Shown piece by piece: positions 19,215 through 28,006 of a stretch of 64,000 bases of DNA (position 1 is the first letter of the stretch; each line of letters starts with the position of its first letter). The notes beneath the pieces were generated by a model, which was not told the origin of the DNA, searched no databases, and was given only the letters and a program-made list of their open reading frames with translations. Source of the DNA: an uncultured bacterium (GTDB lineage Bacteria > Actinomycetota > Actinomycetes > S36-B12 > CAIYMF01); assembly GCA_903826575.1 (NCBI GenBank), contig CAIKEU010000001.1, forward strand, positions 1 through 64,000, read 5' to 3'. Position numbers and translations under genes: made by a program.

Positions 19215-20342
19215 GTGACTCAGAACATTCCTACCCACCCACCGATCGCAGATCTGGCGGATCGGCTAGCTCGGGCCCAAGAGGCAGTGAGGGCTGTTGG
19301 TGCCAACGCTCTTCTCGTCACACCAGGACCAGATCTGCGCTATCTCACTGGATATGACGCGGTGCCGCTTGAGCGGTTGACGTGCTTGATGCTAATGGCC
19401 GAAGGCGATCACGTCATGATGGTGCCGCGACTTGAGGTGGAGGCCGCGAAGGCAAGCCCGATTGGCGAACTTGGGCTGATCGTTGCGTTCTGGGATGAGA
19501 CGGACAATCCGTATCGCAGGGTGGCGCGGCTGCTGCCGGATCGCGGCTGGGTTGGATTGGACAACCACATGTGGGCGGAAAAGGTGCTTCATTTCCGTGA
19601 CGCTATGCCCGAGGTTATTCAGGGACTTGCTGGCGTCGTTCTGGAGGATCTACGCATGCGAAAGAGCGCGGATGAAGTAGACGCCCTTCGACGGGCGGGT
19701 GCTGCGATCGACGCGGTGCACGAGCAGGTGCCGCAATGGTTGCGTGCGGGACGAACCGAACGTGAGGTGGCACGTGATATCTCGGAGGCCATCATCGCTG
19801 TCGGGCATACCCGCGTCGACTTTGTCATCGTGGCTAGCGGTCCAAACGGTGCCAGCCCGCATCATGAGGTCTCCGATCGGGTGATCGAGGTGGGTGATCC
19901 GGTCGTCGTCGACATCGGTGGAACGATGCCCGATGGTTACTGCAGCGATGAGACTCGGACGTATGCAGTGGGTTCGGCACCAGTTGACTTTGTTGAGTAC
20001 TACGAAGTGCTTCAGACTGCGCAGGAGGCCGCATGTCAACACGTACGTCCGGGAGTGTCTGCGGAGAGTATCGACGCTGTGGCTCGCTCGATCATTGCGG
20101 AAGCTGGTTATGGTGATCTGTTCATTCATCGCACGGGGCATGGCATAGGACTTGAGACTCACGAGGAGCCGTACATCGTTGCCGGTAACGACGAACCCAT
20201 CGCACCGGGGATGGCATTTTCGATCGAGCCGGGGATCTACCGAGAGGGTGTACACGGCGCCCGAATTGAAGACATCGTTGTGTGCACTGAGGCCGGATTT
20301 GAACGGGTCAATCATCGTCCACGTGATCTGATCATCACCTAA
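19215..20342 (+). CDS. pepQ: Xaa-Pro aminopeptidase/dipeptidase (M24 family)
   Basis: Creatinase-fold metallopeptidase that cleaves peptides next to proline. All five metal ligands are visible: D in VVDIGGTMPDG, D in YCSDETRTY, H in RTGHGIGLETHEEP, E in FSIEPGIY and E in ARIEDIVV. The N-terminal creatinase-type domain spans about residues 1-140. 375 residues, normal. The downstream Lrp/AsnC gene starts 14 bp later with AAGGAAAGG ahead of it, so the pair is likely an operon. The symbol is a family-level assignment. Confidence 0.9.
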   Translation: MTQNIPTHPPIADLADRLARAQEAVRAVGANALLVTPGPDLRYLTGYDAVPLERLTCLMLMAEGDHVMMVPRLEVEAAKASPIGELGLIVAFWDETDNPYRRVARLLPDRGWVGLDNHMWAEKVLHFRDAMPEVIQGLAGVVLEDLRMRKSADEVDALRRAGAAIDAVHEQVPQWLRAGRTEREVARDISEAIIAVGHTRVDFVIVASGPNGASPHHEVSDRVIEVGDPVVVDIGGTMPDGYCSDETRTYAVGSAPVDFVEYYEVLQTAQEAACQHVRPGVSAESIDAVARSIIAEAGYGDLFIHRTGHGIGLETHEEPYIVAGNDEPIAPGMAFSIEPGIYREGVHGARIEDIVVCTEAGFERVNHRPRDLIIT

Positions 20343-20356
20343 GGAAAGGTCGGGCG

Positions 20357-20800
20357 ATGGAAGAGATCGACCTTGCAATCATCAACCTCCTTGCCAAGGA
20401 CGGCCGGATGTCATACACCGACCTCGGTAAGGAGACGGGTTTATCGACGTCAGCGGTACACCAGCGGGTACGCAGACTTGAGCAACGCGGTTTGATTAAG
20501 GGCTACACCGTGGTGATCGACCATGATCAAGTTGACCTCCCGTTGACCGCCCTGGTGTCAATCAAACCGATCGATCCTGCAGCGCCGGATGATGCCCCCG
20601 AACGCCTTGCTGACATCGGCGCCATTGAAGCGTGCTGGTCTGTCGCCGGCGACGAGTCATATGTACTCAAAGTTCGAGTGGCGGGTCCCGGCGATTTGGA
20701 GGTTCTGCTCGCTGAGATCAGAGCTGCCGCGAACGTTTCCACTCGTACCAGTGTCGTGCTCTCGACTCCGTTTGAAGGCCGACCACACCCGTTACGTTAA
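20357..20800 (+). CDS. Lrp/AsnC-family transcriptional regulator
   Basis: 147-residue regulator: N-terminal winged helix (DLAIINLLAKDGRMSYTDLGKETGLSTSAVHQRVRRLEQRGLI, about residues 4-45) and a C-terminal ligand-binding RAM domain ending in the TSVVLSTPFEGRP strand. Members respond to amino acids. It stands 16 bp from the convergent end of kamA, so it is a natural candidate controller of the neighbouring lysine catabolic genes, though this is inferred from position only. Confidence 0.92.
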   Translation: MEEIDLAIINLLAKDGRMSYTDLGKETGLSTSAVHQRVRRLEQRGLIKGYTVVIDHDQVDLPLTALVSIKPIDPAAPDDAPERLADIGAIEACWSVAGDESYVLKVRVAGPGDLEVLLAEIRAAANVSTRTSVVLSTPFEGRPHPLR

Positions 20801-20816
20801 CTGGACTACGGGCTGC

Positions 20817-22247
20817 CTAAGCGTCAGCGTGCGCTGCGTCGGCAGCCGCGATTGATTCCAGCGCATGATCGGCCCACCACCGCTGTCCCGATGCCGGCAA
20901 AGTGTGGATCGGGTCGTAGTACTCGTAGGTACGGCTCAGGGCGTCGGCGTCGGCAGTTTCGATACCGGTGCGATAGTTCTTGGTCCAGTAGGAGATGCCG
21001 CGCTCGCGATCGTATTCATGAAGTTGGTGAACCCAGCGCTTGCCGACATACGGTACGTCGCAGACGATGCGCGGTGTTGCGAAGCCTGGTAGGTAACCCA
21101 TGATTGCGTGCTGCAATTCCTGAGCTTCCCACACGGCTACGCGCCAGTGTTCGGCTGAAGGGATCATGTCGCACATGTAGAAGTAGTACGGCAGTATTCC
21201 CGCGCCATCCATCAGGGCAAAGCAGAGGTCCAGCAGGTCTTCGGACGTCGCGTTGACGCCCTTCATCAGTACACCCTGATTGCGAACATCGCGCACACCG
21301 GCCTCAAACATGGCCTTCGTTGCTTCGCGCACCAGCGGAGTGACCGATTGGGCGGCGTTGACGTGGGTGTGAATGGCAAGGCCTACACCGCGATCACGTG
21401 CTGTCATCGCAACTCTTTCCATGCCTGCGCGGACGTCATCCTGTAGCCAGTGCTGCGGCAGGGCCATGAACGCTTTCGATGCGAGCCGGATATCGCGAAT
21501 GTTGTCCATCGTGAGAAGTTCAGCGATGAATGCCTCAAGACGCGGCCATGGCATATTGGCTACGTCACCGCCGGACACGACGACGTCGCGAACCCCAGGT
21601 GTTTGGCGAAGGTAATCCAACATCTCCTGTAAACGGGTGTCGGGCTTAACGAGGAACTTCAACTTTTCCACCGATGGAGTGGAATTACCCACGAGATCCA
21701 TACGCGTGCAATGGCCGCAGTACTGAGGGCAGGTCGGCAGGAGTTCTGCCAATACCTTGGTTGGGTATCGATGCGTGAGACCTTCAACCTTCCACATCTC
21801 ATGCTCGTGCAGTGAATCACGCGATGAGTGAGGGTGACTGGTCCAGTCGGTCCGACGGTCTGAGAACACGGGCAGCATGTAGCGACGAACGGCATCTGCG
21901 TAGAAGGCTTCGGTGAGCGAGCCAGCACCCGCCGGCTCAACTGACGAAGCGAACGTGTTGAGCATTTGCGGTGGAATCAGCATCGACATCGTTGCCGCAT
22001 TGGCTATGTCAGCTTCGATATCGGCGTAGAAACGATCCTCTACCAAGTCACCCAGAACGGCACGCAGTTGCGCGATGTTCTTGACGCAGTGTGAACGCTG
22101 CCACTGAGCGGAACGCCAGTCAGCTTCGGTGACATCAGCCCACCCTGGGAATCGACGCCAGTCCGGTTCGACAAGCTCGTGACGCGCGTACGCATAAGGC
22201 TGGGGGAAGGCGGCCCTGGAGGCAGCTGACGTCAACACATCGGTCAT
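20817..22247 (-). CDS. kamA: L-lysine 2,3-aminomutase (KamA-type radical SAM enzyme)
   Basis: Radical SAM, PLP-dependent enzyme that converts L-lysine to L-beta-lysine, the first step of lysine fermentation. The cluster motif CxxxCxxC is C173, C177, C180 (CPQYCGHC). K404 in DVPYVGKRW is the likely PLP lysine, in place of the PGGGGK context of classical enzymes, so this is a divergent long form (476 residues). Shine-Dalgarno GAAGGA about 6 nt before ATG. Divergent from kdd-kamD-kamE-kal across a repeat-rich promoter region. A role with another amino acid cannot be excluded, but the neighbours favour lysine. Confidence 0.9.
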   Translation of the reverse strand: MTDVLTSAASRAAFPQPYAYARHELVEPDWRRFPGWADVTEADWRSAQWQRSHCVKNIAQLRAVLGDLVEDRFYADIEADIANAATMSMLIPPQMLNTFASSVEPAGAGSLTEAFYADAVRRYMLPVFSDRRTDWTSHPHSSRDSLHEHEMWKVEGLTHRYPTKVLAELLPTCPQYCGHCTRMDLVGNSTPSVEKLKFLVKPDTRLQEMLDYLRQTPGVRDVVVSGGDVANMPWPRLEAFIAELLTMDNIRDIRLASKAFMALPQHWLQDDVRAGMERVAMTARDRGVGLAIHTHVNAAQSVTPLVREATKAMFEAGVRDVRNQGVLMKGVNATSEDLLDLCFALMDGAGILPYYFYMCDMIPSAEHWRVAVWEAQELQHAIMGYLPGFATPRIVCDVPYVGKRWVHQLHEYDRERGISYWTKNYRTGIETADADALSRTYEYYDPIHTLPASGQRWWADHALESIAAADAAHADA

Positions 22248-22277
22248 GACAATTCCTTCACTAAAACTGAAAGACTG

Positions 22278-22290
22278 GACAGTATCTGTC
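22278..22290. promoter_or_regulatory. Dyad GACAG-TAT-CTGTC in the kam promoter region
   Basis: Perfect 5-bp arms with a 3-bp centre, directly followed on the plus strand by GAGTAGGAT. On the minus strand the dyad contains TACTGT (22279-22284), a possible -10 for kamA about 32 bp before its start. Likely operator. Confidence 0.5.
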
Positions 22291-22299
22291 GAGTAGGAT
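22291..22299 (+). repeat. Direct repeat GAGTAGGAT, copy 1
   Basis: GAGTAGGAT preceded by TATCTGTC. The second copy is at 22362-22370, preceded by TATCT. Both contain TAGGAT, a good -10 hexamer reading toward kdd. Confidence 0.55.
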
Positions 22300-22338
22300 G
22301 AATATACAGAAAAATATCCGGTATTTGCTACTTTGAGC

Positions 22339-22360
22339 GATAGATTTTGCGGTTTCTATC
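22339..22360. promoter_or_regulatory. Dyad GATAGA-N10-TCTATC in the kam promoter region
   Basis: Perfect 6-bp arms separated by 10 bp, again followed immediately by the GAGTAGGAT repeat. The same dyad-plus-repeat order as at 22278-22299 suggests two copies of a compound control element. Confidence 0.5.
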
Positions 22361-22361
22361 T

Positions 22362-22370
22362 GAGTAGGAT
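22362..22370 (+). repeat. Direct repeat GAGTAGGAT, copy 2 (probable kdd operon -10)
   Basis: The embedded TAGGAT (22365-22370) would start transcription near 22377, giving a leader of about 40 nt to the kdd start. A further dyad, GTCGA-N7-TCGAC (22386-22402), lies in that leader. Confidence 0.5.
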
Positions 22371-22417
22371 TTGAGCATCTTCCGGGTCGACTATGACTCG
22401 ACATGAAAGGTCAGCCT

Positions 22418-23482
22418 GTGAGTAACCCTGTGAGCCCCGTCGGTTTGCATCGAGTCGTCGAACCCAAAGGTGTGTTGCCCCAAGCCGCCTGGCGGTTGGA
22501 TGCCTCGGCGCCATTGCACAAGGGTGAGGTGCGCATCCGGGTTCATCGTTTGAATCTCGACGCCGCCAGCTTCAGGCAACTGTCCGATAAGCATGGTGGG
22601 GATGGCGCTGCGGTTCGAGCTGAGGTTCTCGACATCATCCGAACCCGAGGCAAGATGCATAATCCCGTGACCGGGTCCGGCGGCATGCTTGTCGGGGAGG
22701 TTGAACACGTTGGTCCGGAAAGTCATCATCACGAGCTCGCGGTTGGCGATCATGTCACCTCATTGGTCAGCCTGACATTGACACCGCTGTCAATCGACGA
22801 TGACCTTTCGTCGTGGGATGGGCTCAGTGAGCAAGTGCCCTGTGATGGACATGCGATTCTCTTCGATCGCACTATCGTCGCGAAGGTGCCAGACGACTTG
22901 CCAGGCGCTCTCGCGATGGCAGTCATGGACGTTTGTGGCGCTCCAGCGCTCACCGCCCGCGTCGTTGCGCGTTACGTAGCCGAAGGCTCAACTCCGACGG
23001 TTGCGGTGATCGGAGGGGCAGGCAAAAGTGGCTCGCTGTCGCTGGCGGCGGCCCGCAAAGCTGGTGCGCGGCTCACCGTTGGCGTTGTGCCCATTCCGCG
23101 TGAAGCCGATGCGCTGCGGGACGCGAATATTTGCGATGTTGTAGCCCTCGCAGATGCACGTGATCCGGTCGCACTGTCCGATGCGATCGTTGCCGCAGCC
23201 GGTGCGCCTGCGGACATTGTCGTGGTGTGCGTGGACGTACCGGGTTGTGAACACGGTGCGATCTTGTCGACGGGGGATGGCGGCACGATCATCTTCTTCT
23301 CAATGGCAACCTCGTTTGCAACTGCTGCCCTCGGCGCCGAAGGGCTTGCCGCAGACGTCACGATGTTGATTGGCAATGGGTTTACCCCAGGGCACGCCGA
23401 GATGGCCTTTGAACTGCTTCGCTGCGAGCCGGGTGTGCGCCAACTCTTCACCAATCGTCTCGCCGCGGAAGGACATCTGTGA
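22418..23482 (+). CDS. kdd: L-erythro-3,5-diaminohexanoate dehydrogenase
   Basis: NAD-dependent oxidative deaminase of the lysine fermentation pathway, converting 3,5-diaminohexanoate to 5-amino-3-oxohexanoate. The Rossmann motif is VAVIGGAGKSGSLS in the middle of the protein, and the overall plan is a zinc-independent medium-chain dehydrogenase. GTG 22418 is chosen because AAAGG lies 7 nt before it; ATG 22403 would add five residues but has no Shine-Dalgarno and no correctly spaced -10. kamD follows after 37 bp. Assignment rests on sequence resemblance plus the kamD/kamE/kal context. Confidence 0.87.
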   Translation: MSNPVSPVGLHRVVEPKGVLPQAAWRLDASAPLHKGEVRIRVHRLNLDAASFRQLSDKHGGDGAAVRAEVLDIIRTRGKMHNPVTGSGGMLVGEVEHVGPESHHHELAVGDHVTSLVSLTLTPLSIDDDLSSWDGLSEQVPCDGHAILFDRTIVAKVPDDLPGALAMAVMDVCGAPALTARVVARYVAEGSTPTVAVIGGAGKSGSLSLAAARKAGARLTVGVVPIPREADALRDANICDVVALADARDPVALSDAIVAAAGAPADIVVVCVDVPGCEHGAILSTGDGGTIIFFSMATSFATAALGAEGLAADVTMLIGNGFTPGHAEMAFELLRCEPGVRQLFTNRLAAEGHL

Positions 23483-23519
23483 TCATGTCCTATGTGACTA
23501 AGCCCCGTGAGGAACGCGC

Positions 23520-25112
23520 ATGACTGACACTCACCGCACAAAGTACGCGGACACTCGTCGAACCCTTGACTTGGATCCAGTCACGATTCGCAAAGCCCGC
23601 GCCCTTGCCCGCAAGGCTGGCGCTCCCGTTGTTTCCTTAGCTAAGAAACACACCACCGTTTCGGTCGAGCGCGCCACCCTACGCCTTGCCGGTCTCGAAG
23701 GTGCCGATGTCGAAGGTATCCCTTGGGTGAATCGACTCGTCGACGTTGTGCGCGAACAAGTTGGTCTTGAACATGGTGTTGCACTTCCAGTTTGGGATGC
23801 GATGCTTGCGAACAACGATGATCTTCTCGTCGTCGCGCAAAAGGCAGCGTCCGGCTCACTCACCTTCAGAATCCCGGAAGGCCATGATGCGGCGAGGGCC
23901 GGTAGGGCGGCGCGATCGAGCATCTCCGCAGGTATGCGTCGCATCGATGCCAACCGTAAACATCGGGATAAGTTGATCGGCAAGTACGGTAATCCACCGG
24001 CTCCATGGATCTACCTGATCGTCGCTACCGGCGATATCTACGAAGACATCCCGCAGGCTCAGGCTGCCGCCCGTGAAGGTGCGGACGTGATCGCTGTCAT
24101 TCGTTCGACTGGTCAGTCCCTTCTCGATTACGTTCCTGAAGGAGCCACCCGGGAAGGGTATGCGGGTACCTATGCGACACAAGAGAATTTCCGCTTGATG
24201 CGCGCAGCCCTTGATAAAACGAGCGCCGAACTCGGACGTTACGTTCGTCTGACCAATTACGCGTCCGGCTTGTGCATGCCAGAGATCGCGTCCTTGGCCG
24301 GTCTTGAGCGCCTAGACATGATGTTGAACGATTCGATGTACGGAATTCTCTTTCGCGACATCAACCCCATTCGCACCTTCGTCGATCAACGGTTTAGTCG
24401 GCAGATCCATGCGCGGGCCGGAATCATCATTAACACGGGTGAAGACAACTACCTGACCACGGCCGATGCCGTCGAGGCCGCGCACACGGTCACGGTAAGC
24501 CAATTGCTCAATGAGTACTTCGCGAAAGAAGCCGGGCTTGAAGATTGGCAGTTAGGCCTGGGGCATGCGTTTGAAATTAATCCTGATGTTCCAGATTCCT
24601 TCAGACTTGAACTGGCACATGCGATGTTGGCCCGTGCACTTTTCCCGGATGCACCTCTTAAATGGATGCCTCCCACGAAACATATGACGGGGGATATTTT
24701 CAAAGGCTTCCTACATGATGGCTTTTTCAACTTGGCAGGCGCGCTCACAGGCCAAGGGATCTTGCTCGTCGGAATGATGACCGAAGCCGTTGTGACGCCA
24801 TGGTTGTCGGATAGAGATCTCGCGTTGCAGAACGTACGGTACGTGTTCAACACAGCCGGAAAGTTGCACGAGGATTTCCGTCCCGCACCAGATGGATTCA
24901 TTGCCAACCGGGCGCGTGAAGTGCTTGGCGAGGCCGTTGATTTGCTTGAGCGCGTCGTTGATGACTCTCTCCTTGAAGCCATTGGTGACGGAACATTCGG
25001 TCTGATGAAGCGACCGGCCCATGCTGGTCGTGGTCTTGATGGTGTGATTAAGAAGGAATCGGGTTACCTCAACCCGGCAGCCGACATGCTCGACGAAGGA
25101 GTTGCGCGATGA
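23520..25112 (+). CDS. kamD: Lysine 5,6-aminomutase alpha subunit
   Basis: Large subunit of the adenosylcobalamin- and PLP-dependent mutase that moves the terminal amino group of beta-lysine to carbon 5. 530 residues forming the TIM-barrel substrate domain; blocks such as IYLIVATGDIYEDIPQAQAAA and GVLFRDINPIRTFVDQ-like sequence match the family. Shine-Dalgarno GAGGA about 7 nt before the ATG. Its stop overlaps the kamE ATG by four bases, consistent with a 1:1 complex. Confidence 0.93.
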   Translation: MTDTHRTKYADTRRTLDLDPVTIRKARALARKAGAPVVSLAKKHTTVSVERATLRLAGLEGADVEGIPWVNRLVDVVREQVGLEHGVALPVWDAMLANNDDLLVVAQKAASGSLTFRIPEGHDAARAGRAARSSISAGMRRIDANRKHRDKLIGKYGNPPAPWIYLIVATGDIYEDIPQAQAAAREGADVIAVIRSTGQSLLDYVPEGATREGYAGTYATQENFRLMRAALDKTSAELGRYVRLTNYASGLCMPEIASLAGLERLDMMLNDSMYGILFRDINPIRTFVDQRFSRQIHARAGIIINTGEDNYLTTADAVEAAHTVTVSQLLNEYFAKEAGLEDWQLGLGHAFEINPDVPDSFRLELAHAMLARALFPDAPLKWMPPTKHMTGDIFKGFLHDGFFNLAGALTGQGILLVGMMTEAVVTPWLSDRDLALQNVRYVFNTAGKLHEDFRPAPDGFIANRAREVLGEAVDLLERVVDDSLLEAIGDGTFGLMKRPAHAGRGLDGVIKKESGYLNPAADMLDEGVAR

Positions 25113-25891
25113 CTGCATCGGCGTCGAAGGCAACGTCGGAGAAGACCATCGTTCGCCCCTACGGTGACACCGCGGGTGATGGCATGGTGCAGATGTCGTT
25201 CACGCTGCCATTACCGCATGACAAAAAGGCCGAGGGGGCTGCGCTGCAGCTGGCCAAAAAGATGGGCATAGACCCCGCGATGGTCGTGCACGCAAAGGCG
25301 ATGGGCCCGGACTTCACATTCTTTGTTGTGTACGGCTCGGTGCAGCATTTAGTTGATCTCCGCGACGTACACGTTATAGAGCGCGACTACCCGCTGCTGT
25401 CGCCAAAAGAGGTCAACTCGGTAGTCAAGAAGGTGATGCGTCGACCACTTGTGGTGGTGGGCGCATGTATCGGCACGGATGCGCACACTGTGGGTATCGA
25501 TGCCATTTTGAACATTAAGGGTTTCGCGGGGGAGAAGGGGCTGGAGTATTACTCGGAGCTCACGGTCGTAAACCTTGGTGCTCAGGTGTCTGTACCCGAC
25601 CTTGTCGAGCAGGCACGTATCCACAAAGCTGACGCAGTTCTCGTCTCACAGGTCGTCACGCAGAGGGACGCTCACCTGCATAACACGCGCGAGATGAGCG
25701 CAGCCTTCCGCGAGGCGTTCCCGGCGGAAAGGCGGCCCCTGTTAGTAATTGGTGGGCCACGTTTTGATGAGTCGATGACCGGTGAGTTAGGCGTCGATAG
25801 AATATTTGGAAAGGGAACAACCCCGGGTGAGGTGGCGTCCTATCTCGTACATGCGCTACTTGCGGAACGAAAGACGGTGAAACGCTCGTGA
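25109..25891 (+). CDS. kamE: Lysine 5,6-aminomutase beta subunit (B12- and PLP-binding)
   Basis: Small subunit carrying both cofactors. The cobalamin motif DxHxxG is D124-A-H126-T-V-G129, giving the lower axial His126. Lys137, eleven residues after that His, matches the spacing of the PLP lysine (His133/Lys144) in the clostridial enzyme. 260 residues with a Rossmann-like B12 domain in the C-terminal half. Four-base overlaps join it to kamD (ATGA) and kal (GTGA). The organism must make or import B12. Confidence 0.94.
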   Translation: MTASASKATSEKTIVRPYGDTAGDGMVQMSFTLPLPHDKKAEGAALQLAKKMGIDPAMVVHAKAMGPDFTFFVVYGSVQHLVDLRDVHVIERDYPLLSPKEVNSVVKKVMRRPLVVVGACIGTDAHTVGIDAILNIKGFAGEKGLEYYSELTVVNLGAQVSVPDLVEQARIHKADAVLVSQVVTQRDAHLHNTREMSAAFREAFPAERRPLLVIGGPRFDESMTGELGVDRIFGKGTTPGEVASYLVHALLAERKTVKRS

Positions 25892-26277
25892 CCGAGCAAG
25901 ATGCACGGCTTGGCATGTCGGTTACGCACCGACGTTACGTTCCCTATTCACACGCGCACTACGGTGGCAATCTTGTCGACGGTGCCTATGTGCTGTCGAT
26001 GTTCGGTGACGTTGCCACCGAACTACTGATTCGCACTGATGGCGACGAGGGGTTGTTTGCCGCGTACGATCAGGTCGCCTTCACTGCCCCTGTCATGGGC
26101 GGCGATGTTCTCGAAGCCACGGCCACCGTTACCCGAGTGGGTACGCGGTCCCGTGCCATCGCCTTCGAAGCGCGAGTTGTGTGTCGGGCAAACCCGGAGA
26201 AATCCGCATCGGCTGCTTCAGTACTCGACGAGCCGCTGATTGTGGCATCTGCATCGGGCACGTGCGTCGTCCCGTAA
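25888..26277 (+). CDS. kal: 3-aminobutyryl-CoA ammonia-lyase
   Basis: Hotdog-fold enzyme of 129 residues that eliminates ammonia from 3-aminobutyryl-CoA to give crotonyl-CoA late in lysine fermentation. The [27 protein letters not shown] block is characteristic of the family. The GTG start overlaps the kamE stop (GTGA). It ends the plus-strand kam operon. The cleavage enzyme that should supply its substrate (kce) is not in this window. Confidence 0.9.
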   Translation: MTEQDARLGMSVTHRRYVPYSHAHYGGNLVDGAYVLSMFGDVATELLIRTDGDEGLFAAYDQVAFTAPVMGGDVLEATATVTRVGTRSRAIAFEARVVCRANPEKSASAASVLDEPLIVASASGTCVVP

Positions 26278-26279
26278 AT

Positions 26280-26309
26280 CGCGGAGCTGAATCGGGAACT
26301 TTTTCCGCG
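26280..26309 (+). terminator. Hairpin after kal, possible terminator
   Basis: CGCGGA pairs with TCCGCG across an 18-nt loop just after the kal stop. No U-tract follows, so termination is uncertain. Confidence 0.35.
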
Positions 26310-26356
26310 TTCGCTCAGAGGTGACGTCATGCGGTCGCTGGACGCTGAACCTCACG

Positions 26357-26362
26357 TAACCT
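26357..26362 (+). promoter_or_regulatory. -10 element for lnt (leaderless)
   Basis: TAACCT, 6-nt spacer, ATG 26369. An 8-bp palindrome TGACGTCA lies upstream at 26322-26329. Confidence 0.65.
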
Positions 26363-26368
26363 AGGTAG

Positions 26369-28006
26369 ATGTCCCAGGCGATGCCGACCCAGCACTCACG
26401 CAGCGTGGAGTTACTGTGGCGTCTTCTTGGAACGGTCGCCAGCGGTGTCCTTCTGGTATTCGCTTTTCCGCCACATGACCTGATGTGGTTGGCGCCGATT
26501 GCGGTAGCGATAGCAACCTTGAGTTGGCATGGGGCACGGACGTGGACGGGTTTCTGGCTTGGTCTGGTTTTCGCGGTGTCCTTTTTCCTGCCACACATCG
26601 CCTGGATGCGGGTAGTGGGTGACGACGCGTGGGTAATGCTCAGTGCGCTGTTCGCTCCCGCCTTCGGCTTACTTGGTGCCGGTGTTGCCATCACCTCTCG
26701 ACTCAAGGTGTGGCCGTTAGCTGTTCCGCTGATGTGGGTCACGACCGAAGCGCTACGAGATCGCTTTCCCTTCAACGGCTTTCCATGGGGACGATTGGCG
26801 TTCAGTCAGGCATCGTCCCCATTAGCCTCTTACGCCGCGCTCGCAGGTGCGCCATTGGTGACAGCCGTGGTGGCGCTAATCGGTACCCTGCTGGCTTATG
26901 CGTGGCGCAGGCGTCGTTCACCGCGATTGTGCGTCGCATCATTGATTGGGGTAGCTCTGCTTAGTACAGCAGGGGGAGTGGTGCCCATTGCAACGGTCGG
27001 AACGACCTCCGGCGGGCCAGCAAGCGTCACTGCGGCTGTTGTTCAGGGGAGTGTTCCGGGTGTTGGTCTTGATTTTCTTGGCCAGCGCGAAGCGGTGTTG
27101 CAAAACCATGTCAAAGAGACGCTCGTGTTGGCTGCGGACGTCAAGAGTGGGAAAACGCCTCGTCCCGATTTTGTGATTTGGCCCGAGAACTCAACCGATA
27201 TCGACCCCTTAGTCGATCAGCAGGCCGGGGAATTGATTCAGACCGCAGTTGATGCGATGGATGTGCCGATCCTGGTTGGCGCAGTCGTAAACGTCCCCAG
27301 CGACCCAACGCACATCTGGAACGCTGGAATCGTGTGGATGCCGACACATTCGGCCACCCCCGGCCCAACTTCCTTCTACGTCAAACAGCACCCTGTTCCG
27401 TTCGGCGAATACATCCCTATGCGCTCGCTGATCTCACATATAACCGATCGACTTGATCGCATTCCTCGTGATTTCGCCGCCGGTGATTCAACGGGCGTTA
27501 TGCAACTAGGCCCAGCACGCATTGGCGATCTCATATGTTTCGAGGTTGCCTACGACGAGTTAGCCCGCGCGGCAACAATCGGCAGTGGGGTGGTGGGTCC
27601 CTTGGCCGGACGCGGTGCGCGTGTTTTGACCATTCAGACGAACAACGCCACGTACGCGCACACTGGTCAGCCTGAACAGCAACTGGCGATGTCTCGACTT
27701 CGGGCCATTGAGCACGGTCGGTCTGTGCTGATCGCCAGCACGAGTGGGATTTCAGCAATCATTCGACCAGACGGTTCGTTTGCTGGGCTTTTGGGGGAGT
27801 CGGGGCCGGGTTATTTGGTTGATCAAGTAGCCCTGCGCGATGACATCACGGTCTCTGACCGGCTCGGCGGATGGCCCGAAGGGCTAGCCGTGCTGTTGGC
27901 CGCTGGGTGCATTGCCGCCGCGGCAATGCAAAATCGGCGGGAACGTCGCGTAGGCTCTACCGATAGCACTGACCATGTAGATCCGATTCAGGAGTTAGCC
28001 CCGTGA
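26369..28006 (+). CDS. lnt: Apolipoprotein N-acyltransferase
   Basis: Membrane enzyme that adds the third acyl chain to lipoproteins. N-terminal transmembrane helices (residues 15-200) precede a nitrilase-fold periplasmic domain with the catalytic triad E273 (WPENS), K339 (YVKQHPVPFGEYIP) and C390 (LICFEVAY). 545 residues. The two lipoprotein FKBPs in this window are likely substrates. In Mycobacterium tuberculosis the same activity is fused to Ppm1; here the two are separate genes that overlap by four bases. Confidence 0.94.
   Translation: MSQAMPTQHSRSVELLWRLLGTVASGVLLVFAFPPHDLMWLAPIAVAIATLSWHGARTWTGFWLGLVFAVSFFLPHIAWMRVVGDDAWVMLSALFAPAFGLLGAGVAITSRLKVWPLAVPLMWVTTEALRDRFPFNGFPWGRLAFSQASSPLASYAALAGAPLVTAVVALIGTLLAYAWRRRRSPRLCVASLIGVALLSTAGGVVPIATVGTTSGGPASVTAAVVQGSVPGVGLDFLGQREAVLQNHVKETLVLAADVKSGKTPRPDFVIWPENSTDIDPLVDQQAGELIQTAVDAMDVPILVGAVVNVPSDPTHIWNAGIVWMPTHSATPGPTSFYVKQHPVPFGEYIPMRSLISHITDRLDRIPRDFAAGDSTGVMQLGPARIGDLICFEVAYDELARAATIGSGVVGPLAGRGARVLTIQTNNATYAHTGQPEQQLAMSRLRAIEHGRSVLIASTSGISAIIRPDGSFAGLLGESGPGYLVDQVALRDDITVSDRLGGWPEGLAVLLAAGCIAAAAMQNRRERRVGSTDSTDHVDPIQELAP

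Noticed and set aside
19650-20378. Long minus-strand ORF of 242 codons
   Set aside because: Antisense to the Xaa-Pro peptidase gene, which retains all five metal ligands; no family resemblance in the shadow frame.
15484-26362. TTAGGT and CCTAGGT half-sites near several start codons as iron boxes
   Set aside because: They are single half-sites created by -10 hexamers and spacers; only 50312-50330 has two arms at the right distance.
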